64,000 nt of DNA from Pseudomonadota bacterium (GCA_021792555.1 JAJYUL010000003.1:1-64000); one strand, 5' to 3'. Positions 1-9,422 are shown, numbered from the stretch's first letter. Numbers and translations: made by a program. The notes: generated by a model not told the origin, from the letters alone.

Positions 1-22
1 GGATGCGCCGAGCGAGAGGAAT

Positions 23-98
23 TGGTGCCGGGAATAGGATTCGAACCTACGACCCGCGCATTACGAATGCGCTGCTCTACCAGCTGAGCTATCCCGGC
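23..98 (-). tRNA. tRNA-Thr (anticodon CGT), CCA encoded
   Basis: Minus-strand cloverleaf GCCGGGA..TCCCGGC acceptor, anticodon loop TTCGTAA in GCGCA/TGCGC stem, GGTTCGAATCC T-arm, terminal CCA. Confidence 0.95.
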
Positions 99-153
99 GC
101 CGGGCCGCGCATTCTATAGACTGTCGCGTCCGCCGTCACCCCGGGGGCGCCGC

Positions 154-456
154 CTAGCGTCCGGGGGCGGTCGGTCCGGATCCTGAACCCGGCGGCGGAA
201 AACCTGGGGCGCTCGGGGTGCCGGGGGCACCCGGGCCGGCGCGGCCCCGCCAAGCCGGCCACTCGCCGAAGGCGAGGAAGTACACGAAGATCAGATTGGC
301 GAGCGGAACGACCAGCAGCAGGCTCAGCCAGGGGGACAGGCCCACCCGTGTGCAGATGCGCCAGAACGGGATGATGGCGATGGCGGCCATGATCGGCCAG
401 CCGAGCCCCCAGAACCCGAGCATCCACGGATGGAAGAAGCCGTAGGACATGTACAC
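154..456 (-). CDS. small hydrophobic membrane protein, GTG or ATG (450) start
   Basis: 100-aa ORF with 2-3 hydrophobic segments (PWMLGFWGLGWPIMAAIAIIPFW; LSLLLVVPLANLIFVYFLAF); just downstream of the Fur-family gene. Confidence 0.6.
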   Translation of the reverse strand: MYMSYGFFHPWMLGFWGLGWPIMAAIAIIPFWRICTRVGLSPWLSLLLVVPLANLIFVYFLAFGEWPAWRGRAGPGAPGTPSAPGFPPPGSGSGPTAPGR

Positions 457-488
457 GGTGAACCCCCCTGCAAGCGCACGTCAGTGCT

Positions 489-926
489 TCAGGACGCTTT
501 TCTTCTCAGGCGAATCACCAAATCGATGCCCTCCACCTCGGTGCCCGGGGGCGGCGGCGGCAGGCGGCTGAACTCCACATCGGGCACCGGAACGTCGATC
601 AGTGCTCCGCTCGAGAGATCGTGAAAATGGTAGTGCGCATCCACATTGGAGTCGAACCAGGCCCGCGCCCCGTCGACCGAAAGCTGCCGGATCAGGCCGT
701 GGGAGGCAAATAGATTCAAGGTGTTGTAGACGGTCGCCTTGGAGACCCGTGCGCCGCTGGCGCGCAGGTTCGCAAGGATCTGCTCCGCCGAAAGGTGCTG
801 CGGCTCTGAGAGCAGCAGCGTGGCGATGCGCATGCGCTGCGCGGTCGGCCGGATGCCGCAATCGGCCATGCGTCGCTGGCAGCGGACCGTGACCGATTCG
901 TGGGCAGGTGACGCGATGGCGTCCAT
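489..926 (-). CDS. Fur-family transcriptional regulator, Irr-like
   Basis: Winged helix RPTAQRMRIATLL..VSKATVYNTLNLFASHGLIRQLSVDGARAWFDSNVDAHYHFHD; no CxxC motifs. Confidence 0.88.
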   Translation of the reverse strand: MDAIASPAHESVTVRCQRRMADCGIRPTAQRMRIATLLLSEPQHLSAEQILANLRASGARVSKATVYNTLNLFASHGLIRQLSVDGARAWFDSNVDAHYHFHDLSSGALIDVPVPDVEFSRLPPPPPGTEVEGIDLVIRLRRKAS

Positions 927-967
927 AGGCGAGATTATAGCCGGACTTCAGCGAAATTTAGGCAAAA

Positions 968-3637
968 TCAGGCCACCGCGGCCTTGAGCACACGCTGCGG
1001 TTGCGCCACGCCGTAACCCTGCGCGAAATCCACCCCGAGGCTCGTCAGCATCTCGATGATCTCGGCATTCTCGGCGAACTCGGCAATCGTCTTCTTGCCG
1101 GTGAGGTGGCCGATCTCATTGATCGAGCGGACCATCTCCCGGTCGATCGGATCGCGCAGGATCTCGCGCACGAAGCTGCCGTCGATCTTGAGGAAATCCA
1201 CCGGGAAGTGCTTCAGGTAGCCGAAGGAGGACAGGCCCGTGCCGAAATCATCCAGCGCGAACTTGCAGCCGAGCTCCTTCAGCGCCTGAATGAATCGATT
1301 GGCCTGGGAGAAGCTGGCCACCGCCGCAGTCTCGGTGATCTCGAAGCAGATCTTCGAGCCGTCGAGTCCACTGCGGTGGAACTGGTCGATCACGAACGGC
1401 AGGAACTTGTCGTCCCCCAGGCTCTGCCCGGACAGATTGATCGAGCACATGGCGAGCTTCTCGCGCTCGTCGGCCTCCGAGACCAGCCAGCGGAAGGCAT
1501 TCTCGATCACCCAGCGGTCGATTGCCGGGGTGATGCCGTAGCGCTCGGCCGCGGCGATGAAGTCGTTCGGGGTGACGATGCGGCCCGCCTCGTCCTTCAG
1601 GCGCAGCAGCAGCTCGTAATGCGCTCCGGGATCGGCGTGCTGCAGCGGCTGGATCGCCATGCGGTGCAGCTCGAATCTGCCTTCCTCGAGCGCGGTGTTG
1701 ATGCGGGCGGCCCACTGCATCTCGCGCCGGCGCCGCATCAGCTCCATGTCGTTCTCGGCGAAGCTGTGCACGCGGTTGCGGCCGGCTTCCTTGGCCGCGG
1801 TGCAGGCGCTGTCGGCGGCCGAGAGGATCGAGGCGACATCCTCGTTGTCGGCGGTGATCGGCACCACCCCCACGCTTGCCCCGAGGCGGAACACCCGGTC
1901 CTCCCAGGTGAAGCGGAAATTGCGCACGCTCTCGCGCAGCTGCTCGGCGGTGCGCATCGCCTCATCGAGCGAGCAGCTCTCGAGCAGGATGCCGAATTCG
2001 TCCCCGCCGAGGCGCGAGAGCGTGTCGCGCCAGCGGATCTTGGACTTCAGCAGCGCTCCGACCTGGCCGAGCAGCGCATCGCCCGCGCTGTGGCCGCAGG
2101 TGTCGTTGACGATCTTGAATTGATCGATGTCGAGGTAGCACAGCGCGTAGGAGGACTCGTGCGCCTTGGCGCTCTTCAGCGCCCGCTCCAGGCGGTTCTC
2201 GAACTCGCGCCGGTTGACGAGCCCGGTGAGCAGGTCGTGGCTGGCATGGTAGGACAGGCGCCGGTTCAGCTCCCGCGCCTCGCTCACGTCGTGGAACACC
2301 AGCACCCCGCCGGTGACCTTGCCGGCCCCGTCGCGGATCGGCGCCGCGGTGCTCTCGACGTACAGCTCATTGCCGTCGCGCCGGATCAGCAGCATCGGGC
2401 GGACCGATTTGATCGGGCGGACGCGCCGGATGGACATGGTGAGCGGATTTTCCAGCGGCTCGCAGGTTTCCTCGTGGAAGGCGCGGAAGATCTCCTCGAC
2501 CGGCCGCCCCATGGCGCTCTCGAGCCGCCAGCCGGTGAGCGACTCGGCGACCGGATTGATGTAATCGATGACCGATTCGGCATCGGTGGTGATGACCCCG
2601 TCGCCGATCGACTGCAGGGTGATCTGCGCGCTTTCCTTCTCGCGAAACAGCGCTTCCTCGTACAGCTTGCGCTCGGTGATGTCGAACTCGACGCCCACCA
2701 GGCGCAGCAAGCGGCCGTGCTCATCGACGCGCGCGGTGGCCCGGCTGACCACCCAGCGCCACTCGCCGTTGCGGTGGCGCATGCGGTGGGTGCTCTCGAA
2801 GATCGGCGTCTTGCCGTCGATGTGCTCGCGCAGCGCGGCCTGGACCCGCGGCAGATCGTCCGGGTGCACCAGGCTGCTCCAGTCCGGCGAGCCGCGCAGG
2901 TCCTCGTCCCGGTAGCCGAGCATCGCCTTCCAGCGGGGCGAGAAGTACACCTCGTTGTTCTCGACGTCGAAGTCCCACAGCCCGTCGTTGGCTGCCGCCT
3001 GCGCCAGGCTGTTGCGCTCCTCGAGCTTTGCGAGGCGCGCCTCCATCTGCAGCCGCTCCATGCCGGTGGCGAGACTGGTGCCGATGAGCTTCATCAGCAG
3101 CTGCTGTCCGACCTCCCAGGCGCGCGGCAGGGTATTGGCGAGCCCGAGCAGCCCCGCGGGGCGGCCCTGGATTCGCAGCGCCACCAGCAGCACCGAGCCG
3201 ATGTAGAGCGAGGCGAAGCGCTGCCCTTCGGCGCTTTGCTCGCGTGTGGCGCGCGCGGTGTCGGGAATCTGGGAGAGCCGCAGGTGATCGAGCCGACCGT
3301 TCAGCCACGGCAGCGACTCCAGGGGGGTCTCCTGCAGCCCCTCGGGGCGGCATTGGCTGAGGGCGGTGCGCTCGAACTGCACGTCCTGGATGACCGCGTG
3401 ATCCGCCCGCAGCAGCGCCACGAAGGCGCAATCGACCCCGGTGAGCTCGCGCAGCAGCGCCAGGTTGCGCTGCAGGCACGCGCTCTGGGTGCCTTTGCGC
3501 ATGTTCTGGAATTCGACGGCGATCTGCGTGCAGGTGCCGTCGATGGCCAGCCGCGACGTGCGGTCCTTCCACGCGTCGGACGCCAGGATGTCCGTGGAGG
3601 TGAAGTCCGCTGGTCTGTCCGGCGGTTGACTCGACAT
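968..3637 (-). CDS. GAF-PAS-PAS-GGDEF-EAL cyclic-di-GMP signalling protein
   Basis: RLGGDEFGILLES; EAL-type domain YELLLRLKDEAG..DDFGTGLSSFGYLKHFPVDFLKIDGSFV; two PAS segments (DITERK; TTDAESVIDYINPVAE). Confidence 0.95.
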   Translation of the reverse strand: MSSQPPDRPADFTSTDILASDAWKDRTSRLAIDGTCTQIAVEFQNMRKGTQSACLQRNLALLRELTGVDCAFVALLRADHAVIQDVQFERTALSQCRPEGLQETPLESLPWLNGRLDHLRLSQIPDTARATREQSAEGQRFASLYIGSVLLVALRIQGRPAGLLGLANTLPRAWEVGQQLLMKLIGTSLATGMERLQMEARLAKLEERNSLAQAAANDGLWDFDVENNEVYFSPRWKAMLGYRDEDLRGSPDWSSLVHPDDLPRVQAALREHIDGKTPIFESTHRMRHRNGEWRWVVSRATARVDEHGRLLRLVGVEFDITERKLYEEALFREKESAQITLQSIGDGVITTDAESVIDYINPVAESLTGWRLESAMGRPVEEIFRAFHEETCEPLENPLTMSIRRVRPIKSVRPMLLIRRDGNELYVESTAAPIRDGAGKVTGGVLVFHDVSEARELNRRLSYHASHDLLTGLVNRREFENRLERALKSAKAHESSYALCYLDIDQFKIVNDTCGHSAGDALLGQVGALLKSKIRWRDTLSRLGGDEFGILLESCSLDEAMRTAEQLRESVRNFRFTWEDRVFRLGASVGVVPITADNEDVASILSAADSACTAAKEAGRNRVHSFAENDMELMRRRREMQWAARINTALEEGRFELHRMAIQPLQHADPGAHYELLLRLKDEAGRIVTPNDFIAAAERYGITPAIDRWVIENAFRWLVSEADEREKLAMCSINLSGQSLGDDKFLPFVIDQFHRSGLDGSKICFEITETAAVASFSQANRFIQALKELGCKFALDDFGTGLSSFGYLKHFPVDFLKIDGSFVREILRDPIDREMVRSINEIGHLTGKKTIAEFAENAEIIEMLTSLGVDFAQGYGVAQPQRVLKAAVA

Positions 3638-3885
3638 GAACCGGTAACCTCTAAGCCCGTCGTTGCAGCATACACGCGGGCTGTCCGCGCTCGCGTGAAC
3701 TGCCGCCTGGCCGTACGGGGTGATCGGACCTTTGGTCTTCTAACGAGTTACGGCGGATTTTCGCATACCTATTCAAGAACACAAGCTAACGTGCTGTTCG
3801 GCCAGGGGTTGCCGACTTGACAGAATCCGGCTGGAACCGGTTCAAGATGCGAACCGGCGCACGGTTTCGGCCCGCCGCGGCGCGC

Positions 3886-4617
3886 TCAGCCGAGCGCCCG
3901 GCGCGCCGATTCGAAGGTGCGCTTGAGCTCGGCGGTCATCTGCACCTGCAGCGCCGCGAGGCCCTGGGCATCGAGCGTGCGCGGCACGTGGCGGGGCGGC
4001 CCGATGGCGATCGCGATGCGCGCGAAGGGCTTGGGGATGACGAACCGGTCCCACTTGATCCGCCAGGCGCTCGAGGCGGCGTAGGCCATGGGCACGATGG
4101 GCCGGCCGGACATCTGTGCGAGCAGGATCGCACCCGGCTTGAACTGGTAGCGCGGCCCGCGCGGCCCGTCCGGCGTGATGGCCGGGGAGATGTTCTCCTT
4201 GACAAGCGCCTGGTAGTAATCGCGCAGCGCGCGCGCGCCGGTGTGCGTCGAGGAGCCGCGGATGACGTGCGCGCCGAGGCGGCGCACCAGCATCGCGCCG
4301 AGCTCCCCGTCGACCGAGGGGCTGATCAGCCAGCCGACCTTCATGCCGCGCCCGCTCTGCTCGAGCAGGTATTTGCCGCAGAACAGCTGGTGCTGGTGCC
4401 AGTAGCACGGCAACACCGAGGGCGTCTCGGCGAGCGCGGCGCGCAGGTGTTCCTCGCCCTCGATCTTCACCACGCGGCACAGGCGCCACCAGGAGCGGAT
4501 CACGGCCAGCCCGAGCGGTATCGCCAGGCGGTACAGCGCGCGGCGCAGCGGGGTCATGCGCCGGTCCGAGCGCGTGACCTTGCGGTAGAACGAATTGCGC
4601 AGGCCAGGCTCGGTCAT
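3886..4617 (-). CDS. lysophospholipid acyltransferase family protein (DUF374)
   Basis: MTEPGLRNSFYRKV..CYWHQHQLFCGKY..ISPSVDGE..SSTHTGARALRDYY..ITPDGPRGPRYQFKPGAILLAQ. Confidence 0.88.
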   Translation of the reverse strand: MTEPGLRNSFYRKVTRSDRRMTPLRRALYRLAIPLGLAVIRSWWRLCRVVKIEGEEHLRAALAETPSVLPCYWHQHQLFCGKYLLEQSGRGMKVGWLISPSVDGELGAMLVRRLGAHVIRGSSTHTGARALRDYYQALVKENISPAITPDGPRGPRYQFKPGAILLAQMSGRPIVPMAYAASSAWRIKWDRFVIPKPFARIAIAIGPPRHVPRTLDAQGLAALQVQMTAELKRTFESARRALG

Positions 4618-4651
4618 GCGGGAACGACTCCGATGGTGGGGCGACGATGGG

Positions 4652-4657
4652 TATAAT
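4652..4657 (+). promoter_or_regulatory. candidate -10 box TATAAT for the P450 gene
   Basis: Perfect TATAAT 11 nt upstream of the ATG at 4669; -35 poorly conserved. Confidence 0.4.
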
Positions 4658-4668
4658 TCACAGCTTAC

Positions 4669-5985
4669 ATGAGGAAGATTGCGACAACCCAGCACGGACC
4701 GCCGGTGGCGGCCGAGGCATTCGATATCGGCTCCACGGACGACTCCCTGGAGCGCATGAGGGAGCTGTTCGCCGCGCACGGGGACATCTACCGCGTCTTC
4801 GTTCCGAGCCGCAAGTCCCATACCTACGTCGTGCACCATCCCGATGACGTCAAGCGCATCCTGGTCACGAACCACCGCAACTACACCAAGGGCATCGGGC
4901 TCGACCGGGTGAAGATCCTGCTCGGCAACGGCATCATGACCAGCGAGGGGGAGTTCTGGCGCCGCCAGCGCATGATGCTGCAGCCGCTGTTTCACCGCCG
5001 GGTGATCACCCAGTTCGCCGAGGTGATCGCGGCGGCGAACGATGCGCTGCTCGCGCGCTGGGAGGCGCTCGCGCGCGCCGGGGAGCCGGTGAACCTCACC
5101 GACGAGATGAGCGAGCTCACCCTGGGGATCGTGCTGCGGTCCATCTTTGGGCGCGATCTTGAGCACATGTCCGCCGAGCTCGGCGGCAACCCCTTCGAGG
5201 TGATCACCAAGGAGCAGGCGCGCAACCTGCAGTTCGCCTACAAGTTCCGCTCCCTGACGCGCCTGGTGGCCGGCCTGATCGCGCGGCGGCGCCAGAGCGG
5301 CGAGGAGCATTTCGACTACGTGGCGATGCTCATGAACGCCCGCGACAAGGACACCGGCGAGGCGATGAGCGAGCGCGAGCTGATCGATGAGATCCTGACG
5401 CTGGTGGTCGCCGGGCACGAGACCACCGCGAGCGGCCTGAACTGGACCTGGTATCTCATCGCCCAGCACCCGCAAGTCGAGGCCCGGCTGCACGCGGAGC
5501 TCGACGCCTCGATCCTCGCTGCCGAGCGGGCGCCGAGCCTCGCGCAGGTCGAGCAGCTTACCTATACGCGCCAGGTGATCGACGAGGCGCTGCGGCTGTA
5601 TCCGCCCGGCTGGCTGCTCTCGCGGCGCACGATCGAGCCGGACGTGCTGTGCGGCTACGAGATTCCATCGGGTGCCAACGTGCTGCTGCCGCTTTATCTG
5701 CTGCACCGCCATCCGCGCTACTGGAAGAACCCGGATGCATTCATGCCCGAGCGCTTCGCGAGCGAACACGAGGCCGAGCGGCCGCGCTTCGCGTACATGC
5801 CGTTCGCCGCCGGCCCCCGGCACTGCATCGGGGAGACCTTCGCGCTCTACGAGATGCTGATGCACGTGCAGCGCACGGCACGCGCGTTCCGCCTGGTGCA
5901 CGTGCCGCGTGAGCCCTTCGCGCTCGAGGCGCAGATCAACCTGCGCACCCGCCACCCCGTCTACATGAGATTGGAACGTCGCTGA
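4669..5985 (+). CDS. cytochrome P450
   Basis: I-helix AGHETTASG, ExxR EALRLYPP, heme-binding FAAGPRHCIGETFA. Confidence 0.96.
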   Translation: MRKIATTQHGPPVAAEAFDIGSTDDSLERMRELFAAHGDIYRVFVPSRKSHTYVVHHPDDVKRILVTNHRNYTKGIGLDRVKILLGNGIMTSEGEFWRRQRMMLQPLFHRRVITQFAEVIAAANDALLARWEALARAGEPVNLTDEMSELTLGIVLRSIFGRDLEHMSAELGGNPFEVITKEQARNLQFAYKFRSLTRLVAGLIARRRQSGEEHFDYVAMLMNARDKDTGEAMSERELIDEILTLVVAGHETTASGLNWTWYLIAQHPQVEARLHAELDASILAAERAPSLAQVEQLTYTRQVIDEALRLYPPGWLLSRRTIEPDVLCGYEIPSGANVLLPLYLLHRHPRYWKNPDAFMPERFASEHEAERPRFAYMPFAAGPRHCIGETFALYEMLMHVQRTARAFRLVHVPREPFALEAQINLRTRHPVYMRLERR

Positions 5986-7943
5986 TGCTTACTGTCACGA
6001 CCCTGACCGAACTGCTCGAGGCCAACCGCGGGTTTCCGCGCGGCGTCACCTACCTGGAAAGCGAGAAGGACTCGCGCACCGTCACGTTCGCCGAGCTGCA
6101 CGAGCGCGCGCTCGGGATCCTCTATCACCTGCAGCGCCTCGGCGCGCGCCCGGGCGACCGGCTGATCCTGTTCCTCGGCAACAACGAGCAGTTCATCGAC
6201 GCGTTCTGGGCGGCGATCATGGGCGGGATCGTGCCGGTGCCGGTGGCGCTCGGCATCAGCGACGAGCACCGCCACAAGCTGCTCAGGATCGCCCGGCGCC
6301 TCGGTGAGCCGTTCCTCTACAGCGAGCGGCGCTCCCTCGAGCGCATCGGGGCGTTCGCCGCCGCGAGCGGCCAGAGCGAGACCTTCGAGCGACTGCGCGG
6401 GCGCGCCTTCCTGGTCGATGACCTGGATGACATCTCGCGGCCGGGCAAGGTGCACCGCGCCCGCCCCGAGGATGTCGCCTTCATCCAGTTCTCCTCCGGC
6501 TCGACCAGCCAGCCCAAGGGCGTGGTGCTCACCCACGGCAACATCCTCGCCAACGCGCGCGGATCGACCGAGGTGGCCGGGTTCAACGAGCGCGACGTCA
6601 GCCTCTCGTGGATGCCGCTGACGCACGATATGGGCCTCATCGGCTTTCACCTGGTCATGTTCTTCAACCGGGTGCACGCGCACCTGATGCCGACCGACCT
6701 GTTCATCCGCCGGCCGCTGCTGTGGCTCGAGTTCGCGAGCCGCGTGCGCGCCTCGATCCTCTGCTCGCCGAATTTCGGCTACAAGCACTACCTGAAGGTG
6801 CTCGGCGAGCGGCCCCTCGAGGGGCTCGACCTCTCGAGCGTGCGGCTCATTTTCAACGGTGCCGAGCCGATCTCGGTGGCGCTGTGCGAGCAGTTCCTCG
6901 CGCGCCTCGCCCCGGCGCGCCTGAGCCGCAACGCCATGTATCCGGTCTACGGGCTCGCCGAGGCATCGCTCGCCGTGAGCTTCCCGCCGCCCGGCGCGCC
7001 GATGCGCACCCTGGTGCTCAACCGCCATGCGCTCGCCGTCGGCAGCGAGGTGCAGCGCCTCGAGCCCGGCGATCGCGACGGGATCGAGCTGGTCTCGGAA
7101 GGCAAGGCCATCCCGTACTGCAGCGTGCGCATCGCCGATGAGGAGGACCGGCCGCTGCCGGAGGGCCGGGTGGGCCATCTGCACATGCGCGGCGAGAACG
7201 TCACGGGCGGCTATTTCGAGGATCCGGAGGCGAACGCGGCGGCCTTCACCGCCGACGGCTGGCTGCGCACCGGGGATCTGGCGGTGGTCTGGGAAGGGGA
7301 TCTGTACGTCACGGGACGCGCCAAGGAGATCATCTTCGTCAACGGCCAGAACTACTACCCGCACGACCTGGAGGCCATCGCGCAGCATGTCGAGGGGCTC
7401 GAGCTCGGCAAGGTGGTGGCCGCCGGGGCGCGCAAGCGCGACAGCGACGTCGAGCAGCTGGTGCTGTTCGTGCTGCATCGCGGCGCCCTGGAGGACTTCG
7501 TGCCGCTCGCGACCGCCGCGGCGCGCGTGATCAACGAGCAGACCGGGCTCGAGGTCGCCGACGTCGTGCCGGTCAAGCGCATCCCGAAGACCACCAGCGG
7601 CAAGATCCAGCGGCACCTGCTCGAGCAAAGCTATACGGACGGGGAGTTTGACGCCGAGCTTGCCGCGCTGAGCGCATTGCGCGCCGAGCGCGGCACGGCA
7701 CACGCGGACGCGCGCACCGAGATCGAGGCGAAGCTCAAGGCGATCTGCGATGCGGCGCTCGGCGGCAAGCGCGTGTCGGTTGACGACAACCTCTTCGAGC
7801 TCGGCGCGAGCTCCCTGAAGCTGATCGAGATTCACGAGCAGATCGACCGGGAGTACCCGGGCAAGATCGATCTGACCGAGCTGTTCGATTTTCCGACGAT
7901 CGCCGAGCTCGCCCGTCACCTCGAGAGCAAGCTCGCCGGCTGA
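5985..7943 (+). CDS. fatty-acyl-AMP ligase-like adenylation domain with C-terminal carrier protein domain
   Basis: A-domain core SSGSTSQPKGVVLTHGN, GWLRTGDL, KTTSGKIQR; carrier motif DDNLFELGASSLKLIEIHEQ. Confidence 0.93.
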   Translation: MLTVTTLTELLEANRGFPRGVTYLESEKDSRTVTFAELHERALGILYHLQRLGARPGDRLILFLGNNEQFIDAFWAAIMGGIVPVPVALGISDEHRHKLLRIARRLGEPFLYSERRSLERIGAFAAASGQSETFERLRGRAFLVDDLDDISRPGKVHRARPEDVAFIQFSSGSTSQPKGVVLTHGNILANARGSTEVAGFNERDVSLSWMPLTHDMGLIGFHLVMFFNRVHAHLMPTDLFIRRPLLWLEFASRVRASILCSPNFGYKHYLKVLGERPLEGLDLSSVRLIFNGAEPISVALCEQFLARLAPARLSRNAMYPVYGLAEASLAVSFPPPGAPMRTLVLNRHALAVGSEVQRLEPGDRDGIELVSEGKAIPYCSVRIADEEDRPLPEGRVGHLHMRGENVTGGYFEDPEANAAAFTADGWLRTGDLAVVWEGDLYVTGRAKEIIFVNGQNYYPHDLEAIAQHVEGLELGKVVAAGARKRDSDVEQLVLFVLHRGALEDFVPLATAAARVINEQTGLEVADVVPVKRIPKTTSGKIQRHLLEQSYTDGEFDAELAALSALRAERGTAHADARTEIEAKLKAICDAALGGKRVSVDDNLFELGASSLKLIEIHEQIDREYPGKIDLTELFDFPTIAELARHLESKLAG

Positions 7944-7949
7944 GCGCCC

Positions 7950-8828
7950 TCAGCGCGCGTCGAACTGCAGGCGCATCGACAGGTCGACCGCCTGCACGTG
8001 CTTGGTCAGTGCGCCGACCGACACGAAGTCGACGCCGGTGGCGGCAATGGCCCGCACCGTCTCGAGGCTCACGCTGCCTGAGGCCTCAAGCAGCACAGGC
8101 CGCCCGCGTGCGCGGTTGCGCGCCACGGCGGCAGCCATGTCCTCGAGCGTGAAGTCATCGAGCATCACGATGTCCGGGCCCGCCGCGAGCGCCTGCTCGA
8201 GCTCCTCGAGCGATTCGACCTCCACCTCGATGCGCACGCCGGCATCGAGCGCCCGGGCCGCGGCGACGGCCCGGGCGATCGAGCCGGCCGCCAGAATATG
8301 GTTCTCCTTGATGAGCACCATGTCGTAGAGCCCCATGCGGTGATTGGCCGCTCCGCCGCAGCGCACCGCGTACTTCTGCGCGCTGCGCAGCCCGGGCAGG
8401 GTCTTGCGGGTATCGAGCACGGTGCAGCCGGTGCCGGCCACGGCCGCGGCGAAACGGTGGGCCGCCGTGGCGGTCCCGGAGAGCAGTTGCAGGAAATTGA
8501 GCGCGGTGCGCTCCCCGCTGAGCACCCCCCGGGCCGGACCCTCGACGGTGCACACCAGGGCGCCGGCCTCGAGCGCCTCGCCGTCGGCCGCATGCCAGGT
8601 GAGGCGGATCTGCCGGTCGAGCTGGGCAAAGCAGGCCTGCGCCCAGGGGCGGCCGCAGAGGATCGCCGCCTCGCGCGAGACGATCCGGCCCCGGACCTGC
8701 TGGGCGGGCGGCACGAGCGAGGCGGTCAGATCGCCGCTGCCGAGATCCTCGCGCAGCGCCGCGGCGACCTGGGCGGTGAGGTCCGGGGGCGGCAGGAGGG
8801 CGGAGGGCGGGGGAGGGGGCTCGTTCAT
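7950..8828 (-). CDS. nadC: nicotinate-nucleotide pyrophosphorylase (quinolinate phosphoribosyltransferase)
   Basis: LDTRKTLPGLRSAQKYAVRCGGAANHRMGLYDMVLIKENHI; ASGSVSLETVRAIAATGVDFVSVGALTKH. Confidence 0.96.
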   Translation of the reverse strand: MNEPPPPPSALLPPPDLTAQVAAALREDLGSGDLTASLVPPAQQVRGRIVSREAAILCGRPWAQACFAQLDRQIRLTWHAADGEALEAGALVCTVEGPARGVLSGERTALNFLQLLSGTATAAHRFAAAVAGTGCTVLDTRKTLPGLRSAQKYAVRCGGAANHRMGLYDMVLIKENHILAAGSIARAVAAARALDAGVRIEVEVESLEELEQALAAGPDIVMLDDFTLEDMAAAVARNRARGRPVLLEASGSVSLETVRAIAATGVDFVSVGALTKHVQAVDLSMRLQFDAR

Positions 8829-8890
8829 GGGCGAGAGGCTACCATGGGTGGGGTTTGAACCTGGGCGGCCCGGCCTCATAATGGTCGTGA

Positions 8891-9088
8891 ATGTCCGAGG
8901 CTCCTGCGCTGGCATCCCGCCGCCCCCCCTCTCCCTGCGTCAAGGTCTGCTCGCTGGATGAGCAGGGGTACTGTGCCGGCTGCCTGCGCACGCTCGAGGA
9001 GATCGCCCGCTGGAGCGCGCTCAGCGCCGCGGAGCAATGGCAAGTGATCGCCGCGATCGAGCGGCGCAAAGTGTTCCTGAAGAGGTGA
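8891..9088 (+). CDS. DUF1289 domain-containing protein
   Basis: SPCVKVCSLDEQGYCAGCLRTLEEIARWSALSAAEQWQVIAAIERR. Confidence 0.88.
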   Translation: MSEAPALASRRPPSPCVKVCSLDEQGYCAGCLRTLEEIARWSALSAAEQWQVIAAIERRKVFLKR

Positions 9089-9092
9089 AGCG

Positions 9093-9422
9093 ATGGACGT
9101 GGTCGAGAGAATCAAGGCCGAGATCGGCGCGCAGCCGGTGGTGCTGTTCATGAAGGGCACCCCGGACTTTCCGCAGTGCGGTTTTTCGGCGCAGACGGTG
9201 GCGGCCCTGCGGGCGCTCGGGGCGCAGTTCAAGGCGGTCAATATCTTCGAGGACCCGGAACTGCGCGAGGCGCTGAAGCGCTACTCGAACTGGCCGACGT
9301 ACCCGCAGCTCTACGTCAGCGGCGAGCTGCTCGGCGGCTGCGACATCACGCTCGAGATGTACCAGAGCGGGGAGCTGCAGAAGGTGCTCGAGAGCGCCGG
9401 AGCGCTCGGCGCGCACGCCTGA
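9093..9422 (+). CDS. grxD: monothiol glutaredoxin, Grx4 family
   Basis: VVLFMKGTPDFPQCGFSAQTVAAL; NWPTYPQLYVSGELLGGCDI. Confidence 0.95.
   Translation: MDVVERIKAEIGAQPVVLFMKGTPDFPQCGFSAQTVAALRALGAQFKAVNIFEDPELREALKRYSNWPTYPQLYVSGELLGGCDITLEMYQSGELQKVLESAGALGAHA

Noticed and set aside
23-98. tRNA-Thr as an integration site for a genomic island
   Set aside because: No integrase, attachment-site duplicate or mobile genes seen next to it in the window.
1001-3820. 939-aa plus-strand ORF opposite the GGDEF-EAL gene
   Set aside because: Low-complexity H/R/E/L/A/D composition typical of the antisense frame of high-GC genes; opposite strand has clear conserved domains.
5961-7919. 652-aa minus-strand ORF opposite the adenylation-carrier gene, and similar long antisense ORFs (22312..25008, 27645..29879, 49170..51095, 51607..53097, 38711..40615)
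   Set aside because: Codon-bias-driven open antisense frames; none has conserved motifs. In 27645..30977 only the part from 29880 (apbC) is real.
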